From contig NZ_SDPQ02000002.1 in the NCBI RefSeq assembly GCF_004134905.2, positions 496,001 to 560,000 of the forward strand: a stretch of DNA of 64,000 nt. The letters are read 5' to 3'. Shown piece by piece: positions 17,398 through 25,985 of this stretch. The stretch is from Aeromicrobium ginsengisoli (lineage in GTDB: Bacteria > Actinomycetota > Actinomycetes > Propionibacteriales > Nocardioidaceae). How positions within the stretch are numbered: position 1 is the first letter of the stretch; each line of letters opens with the position of its first letter. The translations under genes and the position numbers were made by a program. The notes under the pieces were generated by a model. That model had not been told where the DNA came from. It made no database searches and saw only the letters and a program-made list of their open reading frames with translations.

Positions 17398-18453
17398 TCA
17401 GCGTACGGCTGCCCGGCTGCGGCGCGAGGTCGCTGCCGTCGCCGGTGCGGCGACCGGGGTGGTGCCGGTGGCCTCGCGCTCGGCCAGGCCACGGACGAAC
17501 GTACCGATCTCCTCGATGGCCGTGCGCGCCTCCGGGACCCACGAGGCAGCGGCCTGGAACACGTGGACCTGGCGGTCCCACACCTGCAGGTCGCACGGCA
17601 CGCCGGCCGACACGAGGCGGTTGGCCATCAGCTCGGCGTCGGCCATGAGCACCTCGTTGGAGCCGATGTGGATCAGGGCGGGCGGCATGTCGGCGAGCGG
17701 CATGTTGACCGGGTCGACTCGGTGGCCCGAGATGCCGCGGCGGGTGTCCATGCGCAGCGAGACGTCGGTGAGCTTGGCGACCGCCCTCATCGGGAACGTC
17801 TCGCAGCGGTTGGCGTTGCGGTGGCCCTGCTTGCCTGCCGGGTCGAAGTCGAGCAGCGGCGAGATCGCCACGACGCCGGCCGGCTGGCCCCAGCCCTTGT
17901 CCATGACGGCACGGGCGACGCTGAAGGCGAGGTAGCCGCCGGCGGAGTCGCCCGCGATCGTGATGTCCTGAGGCGCGTAGCCCTGCTCGAGCAGCCAGCG
18001 GAAGCCGTCGACGCCGTCGGCGACCGACTCGGTGATCGGCTCGTAGGGCATCTGGCGGTAGCCGACGTTGAGCACGGGCTGCTTGGCGGCGTAGGAGATG
18101 CGGGACACGAGCCGGCGGTGCGTGTTGAGCCCGCAGGTGAGGAACGCGCCACCGTGGAAGTAGAGGATCGCACCAGGGTTGCCGCCGTGGATGTCCGAGA
18201 CGCCCTTGGCCTGCAGCCATTCGCTGCCGCAGTCGGCGAGGTCGACCGAGCGCCACATCGTGCCCTCGTGAACCGGCAGGATCCGGGCGATCTGCTCGAC
18301 CACGTTGGGCGGGAAGACGTCGAAGGGGAGCCGGGCCCACGCTCCGAGCAAGGGGCGTACGGTGTGGCGCAACCCGAAGCCGAGGAGACGAGACTGGAGG
18401 CTCGCGCCGCTGAAGAACTGCGGTTGAGCGGCCAGCGACAGATGTGGTGCCAT
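17398..18453 (-). CDS. Alpha/beta hydrolase, hormone-sensitive-lipase family esterase
   Basis: A 351-residue esterase/lipase. It has the HSL-family oxyanion motif HGGA (100-103, in LYFHGGAFLTC) and the nucleophile elbow GDSAGG with Ser170. Later come an Asp (MADAELM region) and His (QVHVFQ) fitting the rest of the triad. The likely substrates are short- to medium-chain esters or lipids. The ATG at 18453 has GGAGGAG seven bases upstream; an ATG at 18483 lacks one. It is divergent from a wax ester synthase/DGAT gene, so a shared lipid role is plausible. Confidence 0.88.
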   Translation of the reverse strand: MAPHLSLAAQPQFFSGASLQSRLLGFGLRHTVRPLLGAWARLPFDVFPPNVVEQIARILPVHEGTMWRSVDLADCGSEWLQAKGVSDIHGGNPGAILYFHGGAFLTCGLNTHRRLVSRISYAAKQPVLNVGYRQMPYEPITESVADGVDGFRWLLEQGYAPQDITIAGDSAGGYLAFSVARAVMDKGWGQPAGVVAISPLLDFDPAGKQGHRNANRCETFPMRAVAKLTDVSLRMDTRRGISGHRVDPVNMPLADMPPALIHIGSNEVLMADAELMANRLVSAGVPCDLQVWDRQVHVFQAAASWVPEARTAIEEIGTFVRGLAEREATGTTPVAAPATAATSRRSRAAVR

Positions 18454-18545
18454 CGGAATCTCCTCCAGACGGTTGTAGAACATTCAACCGACATGCGTTA
18501 ACGAATATTTCACACAAAGTGACTTGCGCCACATGCGATCGTTAG

Positions 18546-18560
18546 CGTACTGCCAGTACG
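18546..18560. promoter_or_regulatory. 15-base palindrome in the esterase/DGAT divergent promoter region
   Basis: CGTACTG-C-CAGTACG is a perfect palindrome 25 bases upstream of the wax ester synthase/DGAT start and about 90 bases upstream of the esterase start. Its size and place fit an operator for a dimeric regulator. No regulator gene is adjacent, so the binding protein is unknown. Confidence 0.4.
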
Positions 18561-18584
18561 TCCAACTTTTCGTGAGGATTGCCG

Positions 18585-19949
18585 ATGTCGTTCATGCCAC
18601 CCACGGACTCGATGTTCCTGCTGGCGGAGAACCGGGACCATCCGATGCACGTCGGCGGCCTCCAGCTGTTCGTGCCGCCGGACGGCGCGGGACCTGAGTT
18701 CGTGCGGGAGATGCTCGACGCGTTCCGGCAGACCGACAACATCTCCCCGTTGTTTCGCAAGCGCCCGGGCGAGCCTGTCGGCACGCGCTGGAAGACCGAC
18801 GAGACGATCGACTACGACCACCACGTACGCCACTCGGCGGTGCCGAGCCCGGGCCGCATCCGGGAGCTCCTGCAGCTGACGTCGCGGTGGCACGGCTCGC
18901 TGCTGGACCGGCGCCGGCCGTTGTGGGAGGTGCACGTCGTCGAGGGCCTGCAGGACGGCCGGATCGCGGTCTACACCAAGGTGCACCACGCAATGGTCGA
19001 CGGCGTCTCGGCGCTGCGGCTCATGCAGCGATCGCTGAGCGAGGACCCCGATGCGCAGGACTGCCTGCCGCCGTGGGCGCTGCCGGCCCGCAAGCGTTCG
19101 GGCGACAAGCGGGGGTTCGATCCGATGGCCCTCGTACGTACGGGAGCGGGTGCGGCGGGTGACATCGCCGGGCTGGTGCCGGCCGGGCTCAAGATCGCCA
19201 ACCAGATCATCCGCGAAGGTGACATCACGCTGCCGCGCGCACCCAAGACGATCCTCAACGGGTCGATCGGCGGCGCTCGACGCTTCGCCGCCCAGTCGTG
19301 GGAGATCGAGCGCATCCAGCGGGTGGCCAAGTCCTCGGCGACGACGCTCAACGACGTCGTGCTCGCGATGGTGTCCGGCGCGCTGCGTGACTATCTGCTC
19401 GAGCAGCACGCCCTGCCCGACGAGCCCATGACGGCGATGGTGCCGGTGTCGCTGTCGTTGCGGGCCGAGTCGGCGGGCAAGGACACCGGGACGGGCAACG
19501 CGACCGGTGCGATCATCGTCAACCTCGCGACCGACCGTGACCAGGGTGCGACCCGCCTCGAGGAGATCTCGTACTCGTCGCGACAGGCCAAGAAGATCCT
19601 CAGCGACCTCAGCCCGACCCAGATCCTCGCGTTCTCGGCCCTGCAGATGCTGCCGCTGGCGTTGACGCCGATCCCGGGGTTCGTGAAGTACACCAACCCG
19701 CCGTTCAACGTCGTCGTCTCGAACGTCCCTGGGCCCAAGAACGACATGTACTTCAACGGCTCACGGCTCGACGGGATGTATCCGGTGTCGATCGTGACCG
19801 ACGGCCTCGCGCTCAACATCACGCTGACGAGTCGCGCCGGCTATCTCGACTTCGGCCTCATCGGCTGCCGCCGCTCCGTCCCACACCTGCAGCGACTGCT
19901 GACCCACCTCGAGTCGGCACTGGCCGAGCTCGAGAAGGCGTGGGGCTGA
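18585..19949 (+). CDS. Wax ester synthase/acyl-CoA:diacylglycerol acyltransferase (WS/DGAT)
   Basis: Makes triacylglycerol or wax esters from acyl-CoA, for storage lipids at the membrane. The 454-residue protein has the condensing motif HHAMVDG at 134-140, the PLWEVHVVEGL segment before it, the NATGAIIVNLATD region, and the NVVVSNVPGPK motif typical of actinobacterial WS/DGAT. GAGG lies seven bases before the ATG at 18585, which I chose over a TTG six bases upstream. It is divergent from an HSL-type esterase gene. Confidence 0.92.
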   Translation: MSFMPPTDSMFLLAENRDHPMHVGGLQLFVPPDGAGPEFVREMLDAFRQTDNISPLFRKRPGEPVGTRWKTDETIDYDHHVRHSAVPSPGRIRELLQLTSRWHGSLLDRRRPLWEVHVVEGLQDGRIAVYTKVHHAMVDGVSALRLMQRSLSEDPDAQDCLPPWALPARKRSGDKRGFDPMALVRTGAGAAGDIAGLVPAGLKIANQIIREGDITLPRAPKTILNGSIGGARRFAAQSWEIERIQRVAKSSATTLNDVVLAMVSGALRDYLLEQHALPDEPMTAMVPVSLSLRAESAGKDTGTGNATGAIIVNLATDRDQGATRLEEISYSSRQAKKILSDLSPTQILAFSALQMLPLALTPIPGFVKYTNPPFNVVVSNVPGPKNDMYFNGSRLDGMYPVSIVTDGLALNITLTSRAGYLDFGLIGCRRSVPHLQRLLTHLESALAELEKAWG

Positions 19950-19965
19950 TCGCTGCAGCGACTGC

Positions 19966-20439
19966 TCATTGCTGGATGGCCCAGCGATTGGCCAGCAGCT
20001 GGTGGCTGGGGGTGTCGTCGAGTGACTCCATCGACTCGTAGATGCGCTCGTACGACGTCTCGGCGATCCGCCAGCCGTCGGCCTCGCGCCGGTAGTGGTC
20101 GCGGTAGTAGCCGGCGCCGCGGATCAGCATCTTGAAGTCTGTCGCGATCACGGTGTCCTCGAACCCCCACGACCCCTCGGCGGTGTCGCCGTCGACGTCG
20201 ATCTCCGGGTGATGTGCGACGTGCACCGTGATGATGCCGTTCGAGAGCTTCTCGCTCATGAACCCGACGATCGCGTCACGACCCTCGAGGGCGTCCAGCT
20301 CGCCGTACACCTTGGTGCCGTAGCGGCCGACGGCGTCGGCGGTAAACGTGTCGGCGAACTCGTCCCAGAGCTTCAGGTCGAGCGACCGGAAGTAGCGGTA
20401 CTTCAGCCGGCGGATGTCTTCGAGCGCTGCCAGGTCCAT
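19966..20439 (-). CDS. SnoaL-like/NTF2-fold protein
   Basis: A 157-residue cone-shaped alpha+beta (NTF2-like) protein. It opens with the helix ALEDIRRLKYRYFRSLD, followed by LWDEFADTFTADAV, EGRDAIVGFM, VHVAHHPEIDVDGDTAEGSW and ADGWRIAETSYERIYES, in the order seen in SnoaL-like domains. Such proteins act as isomerases, hydratases or dehydrases on polyketides, steroids or aromatics, but the Asp/His pattern here does not fix a reaction. The ATG at 20439 was chosen over an upstream TTG. It converges on the WS/DGAT gene. Confidence 0.75.
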   Translation of the reverse strand: MDLAALEDIRRLKYRYFRSLDLKLWDEFADTFTADAVGRYGTKVYGELDALEGRDAIVGFMSEKLSNGIITVHVAHHPEIDVDGDTAEGSWGFEDTVIATDFKMLIRGAGYYRDHYRREADGWRIAETSYERIYESMESLDDTPSHQLLANRWAIQQ

Positions 20440-20543
20440 GGCGACAGGATCGCACAAAGACAAGAACCTGTTCTCGTTCTGGTTCTCTCGCCTGTGTCAC
20501 CCGTCAGGGCTGGGCACGAGCGCTGACTCGTCTGCTCGGCGCC

Positions 20544-20729
20544 CTACAGGACCAGCAGGAGGACTCCGGCAATCAGGGCGGCGTCGCCGCCGAGCATCAG
20601 CGGGAGGCCGTTGCCGCGAGCGACCTCGCCGGGGGCAAGCACCTGGCGACGGGACGCGACGAACCGCAGGACACCGAGCACCGAGGCAACGGCACCGACG
20701 GCGATGAGGCAGATGGCGAGCGCAGTCAT
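20544..20729 (-). CDS. Small two-helix membrane protein
   Basis: A 61-residue protein of unknown function. Two hydrophobic helices (about 2-21, TALAICLIAVGAVASVLGVL, and about 43-61, MLGGDAALIAGVLLLVL) flank a basic loop (ASRRQVLAPGEV). The start is uncertain: an ATG 13 codons upstream is also in frame, and neither has a strong ribosome site. High third-position GC supports a real gene. It is divergent from the EamA transporter gene by about 55 bases. Confidence 0.5.
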   Translation of the reverse strand: MTALAICLIAVGAVASVLGVLRFVASRRQVLAPGEVARGNGLPLMLGGDAALIAGVLLLVL

Positions 20730-20785
20730 GGCGACATGGTGGCACGGCGCGGCCGGCCGGGCAGGCATACCGGCAGACTGACGGG

Positions 20786-21658
20786 GTGAACGCCTTCCTC
20801 GCCATCGTCGCGATCCTGGGCGTCTCGGCGTCGGGGCCGCTGATGGCCGGCGCCAACGCTCCGGCGCTGGCGATCGGCTTCTGGCGCAACGCCCTCGGCA
20901 CGGCCGTCGTGGCGCCCTTCGCCGCTCGCACGATCCGGCGGGAGCTGACGGGGCTGGGCCTCGAAGGCTGGTACGCCACGGTGTTCGCGGGCGTGATGCT
21001 GGCCGTGCACTTCGCCACGTGGGTCAGCGCGCTCAAGATGACGTCAGTCGCCGCGGCCACAGCCATGGTCAGCATGCAGGTTGTGTTCGTCGTGGTGATC
21101 GACCTCCTGCGCGGCAAACGCACTCCGCCGGCGGTCGTCGCCGGCGTCTCGATCGCGGTCGTCGGCGTGCTCGTCATCACCGGTGTCGACTTCTCGCTCT
21201 CGGCTCGCGCCGTTGCGGGTGACCTGCTCGCGCTGGTCGGAGGACTGACCGCCGCGCTCTACCTGATGGCCGGCAGCCGGGTCCGCGAGAGCGTGTCGAC
21301 CACGTCGTACACCGTGGCCTGCTACGGCATCTGCGCGGTGACCCTGGCGATCTCGTGCCTCGTCGCGCAGGTGGAGATGGTCGACTTCTCCGGCCACACC
21401 TGGCTGGCGATCGTCGGCGTCACGATCTGCGCGCAGCTGCTGGGGCACTCGGTGCTCAACCACCTGCTGGCGGTCATGAGCCCGGGCCTGATCTCGCTCC
21501 TGCTGCTGTTCGAGGTGCCGGGTGCAGCGATCCTGGCGGGCGTGTTCCTCGACCAGACGCCCCCGGTCGGGGTGTATGTGGGGCTGGCCCTGATCCTCGC
21601 CGGGCTGGTTGTCGTGGTCATCCGCCGGCCACCGCCCGCGGAGGTCCTGCCCGACTAA
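20786..21658 (+). CDS. EamA/DMT superfamily transporter
   Basis: A 290-residue membrane protein with about ten hydrophobic helices in two repeated EamA halves, each about 135 residues. Typical features are IGFWRNALGTAVVAPFA near the first helix pair and the matching LLLLFEVPGAAILAGVFL in the second half. DMT transporters export amino acids, nucleosides or other small metabolites; the substrate here is unknown. Start is GTG. It ends about 105 bases before the acyl-CoA dehydrogenase gene. Confidence 0.88.
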   Translation: MNAFLAIVAILGVSASGPLMAGANAPALAIGFWRNALGTAVVAPFAARTIRRELTGLGLEGWYATVFAGVMLAVHFATWVSALKMTSVAAATAMVSMQVVFVVVIDLLRGKRTPPAVVAGVSIAVVGVLVITGVDFSLSARAVAGDLLALVGGLTAALYLMAGSRVRESVSTTSYTVACYGICAVTLAISCLVAQVEMVDFSGHTWLAIVGVTICAQLLGHSVLNHLLAVMSPGLISLLLLFEVPGAAILAGVFLDQTPPVGVYVGLALILAGLVVVVIRRPPPAEVLPD

Positions 21659-21763
21659 GTTAACGCTGGGTAACGAACGTCACCATCCGCACCGGACGAC
21701 AGACGAATGACCCGTCGGTACAGTCAGCAGGTCAACGCCGGCAACATTTTGAGGAGCCCCGCA

Positions 21764-22954
21764 ATGGGTCGTCTTGTCCGTACCGAAGGTCTGACCGAGA
21801 TCCAGGAAGAGATCCTGAAGACGGTTCGTCAGTTCGTGGAGAAGGAGATTCTTCCGGTTGCGACGGAGCTGGAGCACAAGGACGAGTACCCGACCGACAT
21901 CGTGGAGGGGCTCAAGGAGCTGGGCATCTTCGGGATCATGATCCCCGAGGAGTACGGCGGACTCGGCGAGTCCCTGCTGACGTACGCGCTGGTGGTCGAG
22001 GAGATCGCCCGGGGCTGGATGAGTGTGTCGGGTGTGATCAACACGCACTTCATCCTGGCCTACCTGATCCGCCAGCACGGCACGGACGAGCAGAAGCAGA
22101 AGTACCTGCCCAAGATGGCCACCGGTGAGGTGCGCGGCGCGTTCTCCATGTCCGAACCGGCACTGGGGTCTGATGTGGCGGCGATCAAGACCAAGGCCAC
22201 CAAGAACGCCGACGGCTACGAGATCACGGGCCAGAAGATGTGGCTGACCAACGGTGGGTCGTCCAACCTGGTCGCGGTGCTGTGCAAGACCGACGAGGGT
22301 GACGACTCGGTCTACAAGAACATGACGACGTTCCTGGTCGAGAAGGAACCTGGCTTCGGCGAGACGGCTCAAGGGGTCACGATCCCGGGCAAGATCGAGA
22401 AGATGGGCTACAAGGGCATCGACACCACCGAGATGATCCTGGACAAGCACCAGATCTCCGCCGACCAGGTGTTGGGTGGCAAGCCGGGTCAGGGTTTCTA
22501 CCAGATGATGGACGGTGTCGAGGTCGGCCGGGTCAACGTCGGCGCCCGGGCTGTCGGCATCGCCAACCGGGCGTTCGAGCTCGGCATCGCGTACGCCCAG
22601 CAGCGTGAGACGTTCGGCAAGCCCATCGCGCAGCACCAGGCGATCTTGTTCCGCCTGGCCGAGATGGCCACCAAGGTCGAAGCGTCGCACGCGATGGTCG
22701 TGCGGGCGGCCCGGGGCAAGGACTCGGGTGAACGCAACGATGTCGAGGCCGGAATGGCCAAGATGCTGGCTGCGGAGTACTGCAACGAGGTGGTGCAGGA
22801 CTCGTTCCGCATCCACGGCGGCTACGGTTACTCCAAGGAGTACGAGATCGAGCGCCTCTACCGCGAGGCCGCGTTCATGCTCATCGGCGAAGGCACCTCT
22901 GACATCCAGAAGATGATCATCGGCCGCAGCCTTCTCAAGGACTACAAGCTCTAG
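21764..22954 (+). CDS. Acyl-CoA dehydrogenase
   Basis: An FAD enzyme of 396 residues that oxidises an acyl-CoA to the enoyl-CoA. Family signatures are GAFSMSEPALGSD, KMWLTNGG, QRETFGKPIAQHQ and, at the C-terminus, HGGYGYSKEYEIERLYREA, which carries the catalytic Glu region. From memory it closely resembles Streptomyces acyl-CoA dehydrogenases found with ethylmalonyl-CoA pathway genes. Since a mesaconyl-CoA hydratase follows two genes on, methylsuccinyl-CoA is a possible substrate. The ATG at 21764 has GAGGAG seven bases upstream. Confidence 0.9.
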   Translation: MGRLVRTEGLTEIQEEILKTVRQFVEKEILPVATELEHKDEYPTDIVEGLKELGIFGIMIPEEYGGLGESLLTYALVVEEIARGWMSVSGVINTHFILAYLIRQHGTDEQKQKYLPKMATGEVRGAFSMSEPALGSDVAAIKTKATKNADGYEITGQKMWLTNGGSSNLVAVLCKTDEGDDSVYKNMTTFLVEKEPGFGETAQGVTIPGKIEKMGYKGIDTTEMILDKHQISADQVLGGKPGQGFYQMMDGVEVGRVNVGARAVGIANRAFELGIAYAQQRETFGKPIAQHQAILFRLAEMATKVEASHAMVVRAARGKDSGERNDVEAGMAKMLAAEYCNEVVQDSFRIHGGYGYSKEYEIERLYREAAFMLIGEGTSDIQKMIIGRSLLKDYKL

Positions 22955-22978
22955 CTCTACCGTTTGAAAGGGCAAGCC

Positions 22979-23458
22979 ATGGCAGAGATCTTCTCGCTCG
23001 AGTACCCGCAGTCGCTCGGCGTGTTCGACAAGTACGCCGATGCCCAGAAGGCCGTCGACTACCTCTCGGACAACGAGTTCCCGGTGCAGAACGTCCTGAT
23101 CGTCGGCACGGAGCTCAAGCAGGTCGAGCGCGTGACCGGCCGCCTGACGTGGAGCCGGGTGCTGATGGCCGGCGCCGGCTCGGGGGTGGGATTCGGGTTG
23201 TTCGTCGGACTGCTCCTGGCCATGTTCAGCGACGGCAGCTCGTTCGCCGCCGCCGTGCTGGGTGGGGTCGTCCTGGGCGTGATCTTCTTCGTGACCTCTG
23301 CGGCTCTCGGCTATGCCGCCACCCGCGGCCAGCGCGACTTCAGCTCGGTGCAGAAGGTCGTGGCGACCAAGTACGAGGTGCTGGTCGAGCACAAGTTCCT
23401 CGCCCAGGGCCAGGAGCTCCTCGCCAAGCTGCCCGGCCGCGACCCGTTCGCCGTCTGA
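22979..23458 (+). CDS. General-stress-protein-17M-like membrane protein
   Basis: A 159-residue protein. The N-terminal part (about 1-50) resembles the stress-protein 17M/YflT-like fold (YPQSLGVFDKYADAQKAVDY, then FPVQNVLIVG). Two glycine-rich membrane segments follow (about 63-85 and 90-112), and then a short C-terminal segment (KYEVLVEHKFLAQGQELLAK). It resembles M. tuberculosis Rv1234. It lies between the acyl-CoA dehydrogenase and the mesaconyl-CoA hydratase genes with tight spacing, so it is probably co-transcribed with them. No biochemical role is known. Confidence 0.75.
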   Translation: MAEIFSLEYPQSLGVFDKYADAQKAVDYLSDNEFPVQNVLIVGTELKQVERVTGRLTWSRVLMAGAGSGVGFGLFVGLLLAMFSDGSSFAAAVLGGVVLGVIFFVTSAALGYAATRGQRDFSSVQKVVATKYEVLVEHKFLAQGQELLAKLPGRDPFAV

Positions 23459-23460
23459 GC

Positions 23461-24501
23461 ATGAGCGGGACCAAGACCAACCCTGGCAACTTCTTCGAGG
23501 ACTTCGAGGTCGGCCAGGTCCTCCGACACGCGACGCCGCGCACCGTCACCGAAGGTGATCGTGCGGCCTACGGAGCGCTCTACCCGACGCGCTTCGCGGT
23601 GCCGTCCTCGGCGGAGTTCGCCGCCTCGGTGGGCCTCAGTCCGGCCCCGGTCGAGGACCTGATCGCGTTCCACATCGCGTTCGGCAAGACCGTGCCCGAC
23701 GTCTCGCTCAACGCCGTGGCCAACCTCGGCTATGCCGAGTGCCGCTTCCACCGCCCGGTCGTGCCAGGTGACACGATCGCGACGCGGTCCGAGGTCATCG
23801 GCCTCAAGCAGAACTCCAACGGCAAGACCGGTGTGGTCTACGTACGGTCGACCGCGACCAACCAGCGTGACGAGGTCGTGCTCGACTGGGCCCGCTGGGT
23901 CATGGTGCACAAGCGCGACCTGGATGCGCCCGCGCCCGAGACCGTCGTGCCCGATCTCGCTCCTGCCGTCGCCGCCGACGACCTGATCCTGCCTGCAGGG
24001 CTCGACTTCACGACGTACGACTTCGAGGCGGCGGGGGAGCCGCACCGCTTCGACGACTACGAGATCGGCGAGAAGATCGACCACGTCGACGGCGTGACCC
24101 TCACCGACCCGGAGCACATGCTCGCCACCCGACTGTGGCAGAACACCGCCAAGGTGCACTTCAACACCGAGGCGCGGCCCGACGGCAACCGCCTCGTCTA
24201 TGGTGGCCACGTCATCTCGCTGGCCCGCGCGCTGTCGTTCAACGGCCTCGCCAACGGCCAGCTGATCGCGGCGATCAACGCCGGGGCCCACGTGTCACCC
24301 GCATTCGCCGGTGACACCGTGTACGCGTGGTCGGAGGTGCTCGACAAGGCCGAGACGCCGGCACCGGGCGTCGGTGCGCTGCGCCTGCGCCTCGTGGCCA
24401 CCAAGGGTCGCGACGAGTCCATGACCCTGCGCGGCTCCGATGACACGTACGCGCCCGGCGTGCTGCTCGACCTGGACGTCTGGGCGCTTGTCCCACGCTG
24501 A
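23461..24501 (+). CDS. mch: Mesaconyl-CoA hydratase-like double MaoC protein
   Basis: A 346-residue protein of two MaoC-type hot-dog domains. The opening TNPGNFFEDFEVGQ, then HATPRTVTEGD, FHIAFGKTVPDVSLNAVANL, the second-half EKIDHVDGVTLTDPEHM, YGGHVISLARALSFNGLANG and SPAFAGDTVYAWSEVLDKAE fit, from memory, the Mch family (mesaconyl-CoA hydratase/beta-methylmalyl-CoA dehydratase) along almost the whole length. These enzymes act in the ethylmalonyl-CoA and 3-hydroxypropionate cycles. The mutase, reductase and lyase of that pathway are not in the window. No clear ribosome site precedes the ATG, so coupling to the gene before is likely. Confidence 0.85.
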   Translation: MSGTKTNPGNFFEDFEVGQVLRHATPRTVTEGDRAAYGALYPTRFAVPSSAEFAASVGLSPAPVEDLIAFHIAFGKTVPDVSLNAVANLGYAECRFHRPVVPGDTIATRSEVIGLKQNSNGKTGVVYVRSTATNQRDEVVLDWARWVMVHKRDLDAPAPETVVPDLAPAVAADDLILPAGLDFTTYDFEAAGEPHRFDDYEIGEKIDHVDGVTLTDPEHMLATRLWQNTAKVHFNTEARPDGNRLVYGGHVISLARALSFNGLANGQLIAAINAGAHVSPAFAGDTVYAWSEVLDKAETPAPGVGALRLRLVATKGRDESMTLRGSDDTYAPGVLLDLDVWALVPR

Positions 24502-25072
24502 CGAGGTCGAGGACCAGCTCTGGCTGGTGCGCCACGGCGAGACGGAGTGGAGCCGCAGCGGCCAGCACACCTCGACGACCGACCTGCCGCTGACGGAGAA
24601 GGGCGAAGCCGCAGCCCGTACGCTCGTGGGCCCGCTGTCCGGCATCGAGTTCGTGCACGTCATGTCGAGTCCGCGCCGCCGCGCGATCCACACCGCGGAG
24701 CTCGCCGGTTTTGCCCGCCCCGAGATCGACGAGGATCTCGCCGAGTGGGCGTACGGCGACTACGAGGGTCTGACGACTCCCGAGATCCGCAGGACCGTCC
24801 CGGACTGGAGCGTCTGGACGCACCCGTCGCCCGGTGGTGAGACCGCCGCGCAGGTGGCCGAGCGGCTCGACCGGGTCGTCGCACGGGCGCGGGCAGCCGA
24901 CGGCAAGACACTCGTCTTCGCGCACGGCCACTCCTTGCGCGCGCTCGCGGCCCGCTGGCTGGGGCTCGACGTCTCGGAGGGTCGGCTCTTCGCACTCGAC
25001 ACCGCGACGATCTCGGTGCTCGGCGTCGACCGCGGCACGCAGGTCGTCCGCCAGTGGAACTGCCTGCCCTGA
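24488..25072 (+). CDS. Histidine phosphatase (phosphoglycerate-mutase-like)
   Basis: A 194-residue protein of the histidine phosphatase superfamily. The catalytic motif LVRHGETEW places the phospho-accepting His at 16. The second Arg/His set is in SSPRRRAIHTAE, and the C-terminal His is in VFAHGHSLRALAARWL. Such enzymes dephosphorylate sugar phosphates or other small molecules. A TTG at 24488 is the only suitable start ahead of the RHG motif; it overlaps the mch 3' end by 14 bases. The gene is probably in one operon with mch and the PHP gene. Confidence 0.82.
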   Translation: MSHADEVEDQLWLVRHGETEWSRSGQHTSTTDLPLTEKGEAAARTLVGPLSGIEFVHVMSSPRRRAIHTAELAGFARPEIDEDLAEWAYGDYEGLTTPEIRRTVPDWSVWTHPSPGGETAAQVAERLDRVVARARAADGKTLVFAHGHSLRALAARWLGLDVSEGRLFALDTATISVLGVDRGTQVVRQWNCLP

Positions 25073-25085
25073 GTAGCCTGACCAC

Positions 25086-25910
25086 GTGAAGATCGACCTC
25101 CACACCCACAGCGACCGGTCCGACGGCACCGACACCCCGACGGAGCTGATCGAGAACGCCAAGGCAGCGGGGCTCGACGTCATCGCGATCACGGATCACG
25201 ACTCCACCGAGGGGTGGAAGGAGGCCGACAAGACGGCCAGGCGGGTCGGCATCACGCTGGTGCACGGCATCGAGATCTCGACGAAGCTCGACGGCAAGAG
25301 TGTGCACCTGCTGGGCTACGAGTTCGACCCCAAGGACAAGCCACTCCTGCACGAGCTCCGCAAGGTCATCGACGGGCGCAACTCCCGGCTCCCGGCCACC
25401 CTCGAGCGGCTGCGCGGGCTCGGCATCGACATCACCGCGCACGACGTACGGGCGAGGTCGACGAACGCCGCGGCGACCGGCCGCCCGCACGTCGCCGACG
25501 CGCTGATCGACCTCGGTGTCGTGCAGGACCGCAACGAGGCGTTCGAGCGCTACCTCAAGCCAGGCCGGCCGGCGTACGTCGACCGTTATGCCGCCGACCT
25601 GCCCACCGCGATCGGCCTGGTCAAGGCGGCCGGCGGCAAGGCCGTGTTGGCGCACCCGTGGTCACGCGGCAGCCATCGGGTGCTGACCCGCGACCGCATC
25701 GGCACGCTCAAGGAGCAAGGGCTCGACGGGCTGGAGGTCGACCACAACGACCACGGAGCCGAGGACCGTGCGGCCCTGCGGCAGATCGCACGTGACCTCG
25801 GCCTCGTGCGTACGGGCTCCAGCGACTATCACGGCACCGGCAAGATCGACTTCCCCCTCGGCGGCAACACGACCGAGCCCGAGCAGTACCGGCGCCTCCT
25901 GGACCGGTGA
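25086..25910 (+). CDS. PHP domain metal-dependent phosphoesterase
   Basis: A 274-residue PHP-family enzyme, likely a nucleoside or 3',5'-bisphosphate phosphatase (RNase AM/TrpH-like). Metal-binding motifs are in order: DLHTHSDRSDGT (6-8), ITDHDST (about 37-43), HGIEIS, a mid His in HPWSRGSH, and the C-terminal GSSDYHG. TrpH/YciV-type enzymes have this layout. Start is GTG at 25086. It follows the histidine phosphatase gene by 13 bases. A hairpin just after its stop may end the operon. Confidence 0.85.
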   Translation: MKIDLHTHSDRSDGTDTPTELIENAKAAGLDVIAITDHDSTEGWKEADKTARRVGITLVHGIEISTKLDGKSVHLLGYEFDPKDKPLLHELRKVIDGRNSRLPATLERLRGLGIDITAHDVRARSTNAAATGRPHVADALIDLGVVQDRNEAFERYLKPGRPAYVDRYAADLPTAIGLVKAAGGKAVLAHPWSRGSHRVLTRDRIGTLKEQGLDGLEVDHNDHGAEDRAALRQIARDLGLVRTGSSDYHGTGKIDFPLGGNTTEPEQYRRLLDR

Positions 25911-25931
25911 CCTCCGAGATTCGGATTCCGA

Positions 25932-25960
25932 TGCACCAGGAGCCCCGACGTGGTGGTGCA
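25932..25960. terminator. Hairpin between convergent PHP and flavin-reductase genes
   Basis: TGCACCA and TGGTGCA form a 7-base stem with a 15-base loop, 21 bases after the PHP stop and 25 bases from the end of the reductase gene. There is no T-run on either side. It is a weak candidate for a bidirectional terminator. Confidence 0.35.
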
Positions 25961-25985
25961 GATCGATCCATATCTCGAGCGTTGT

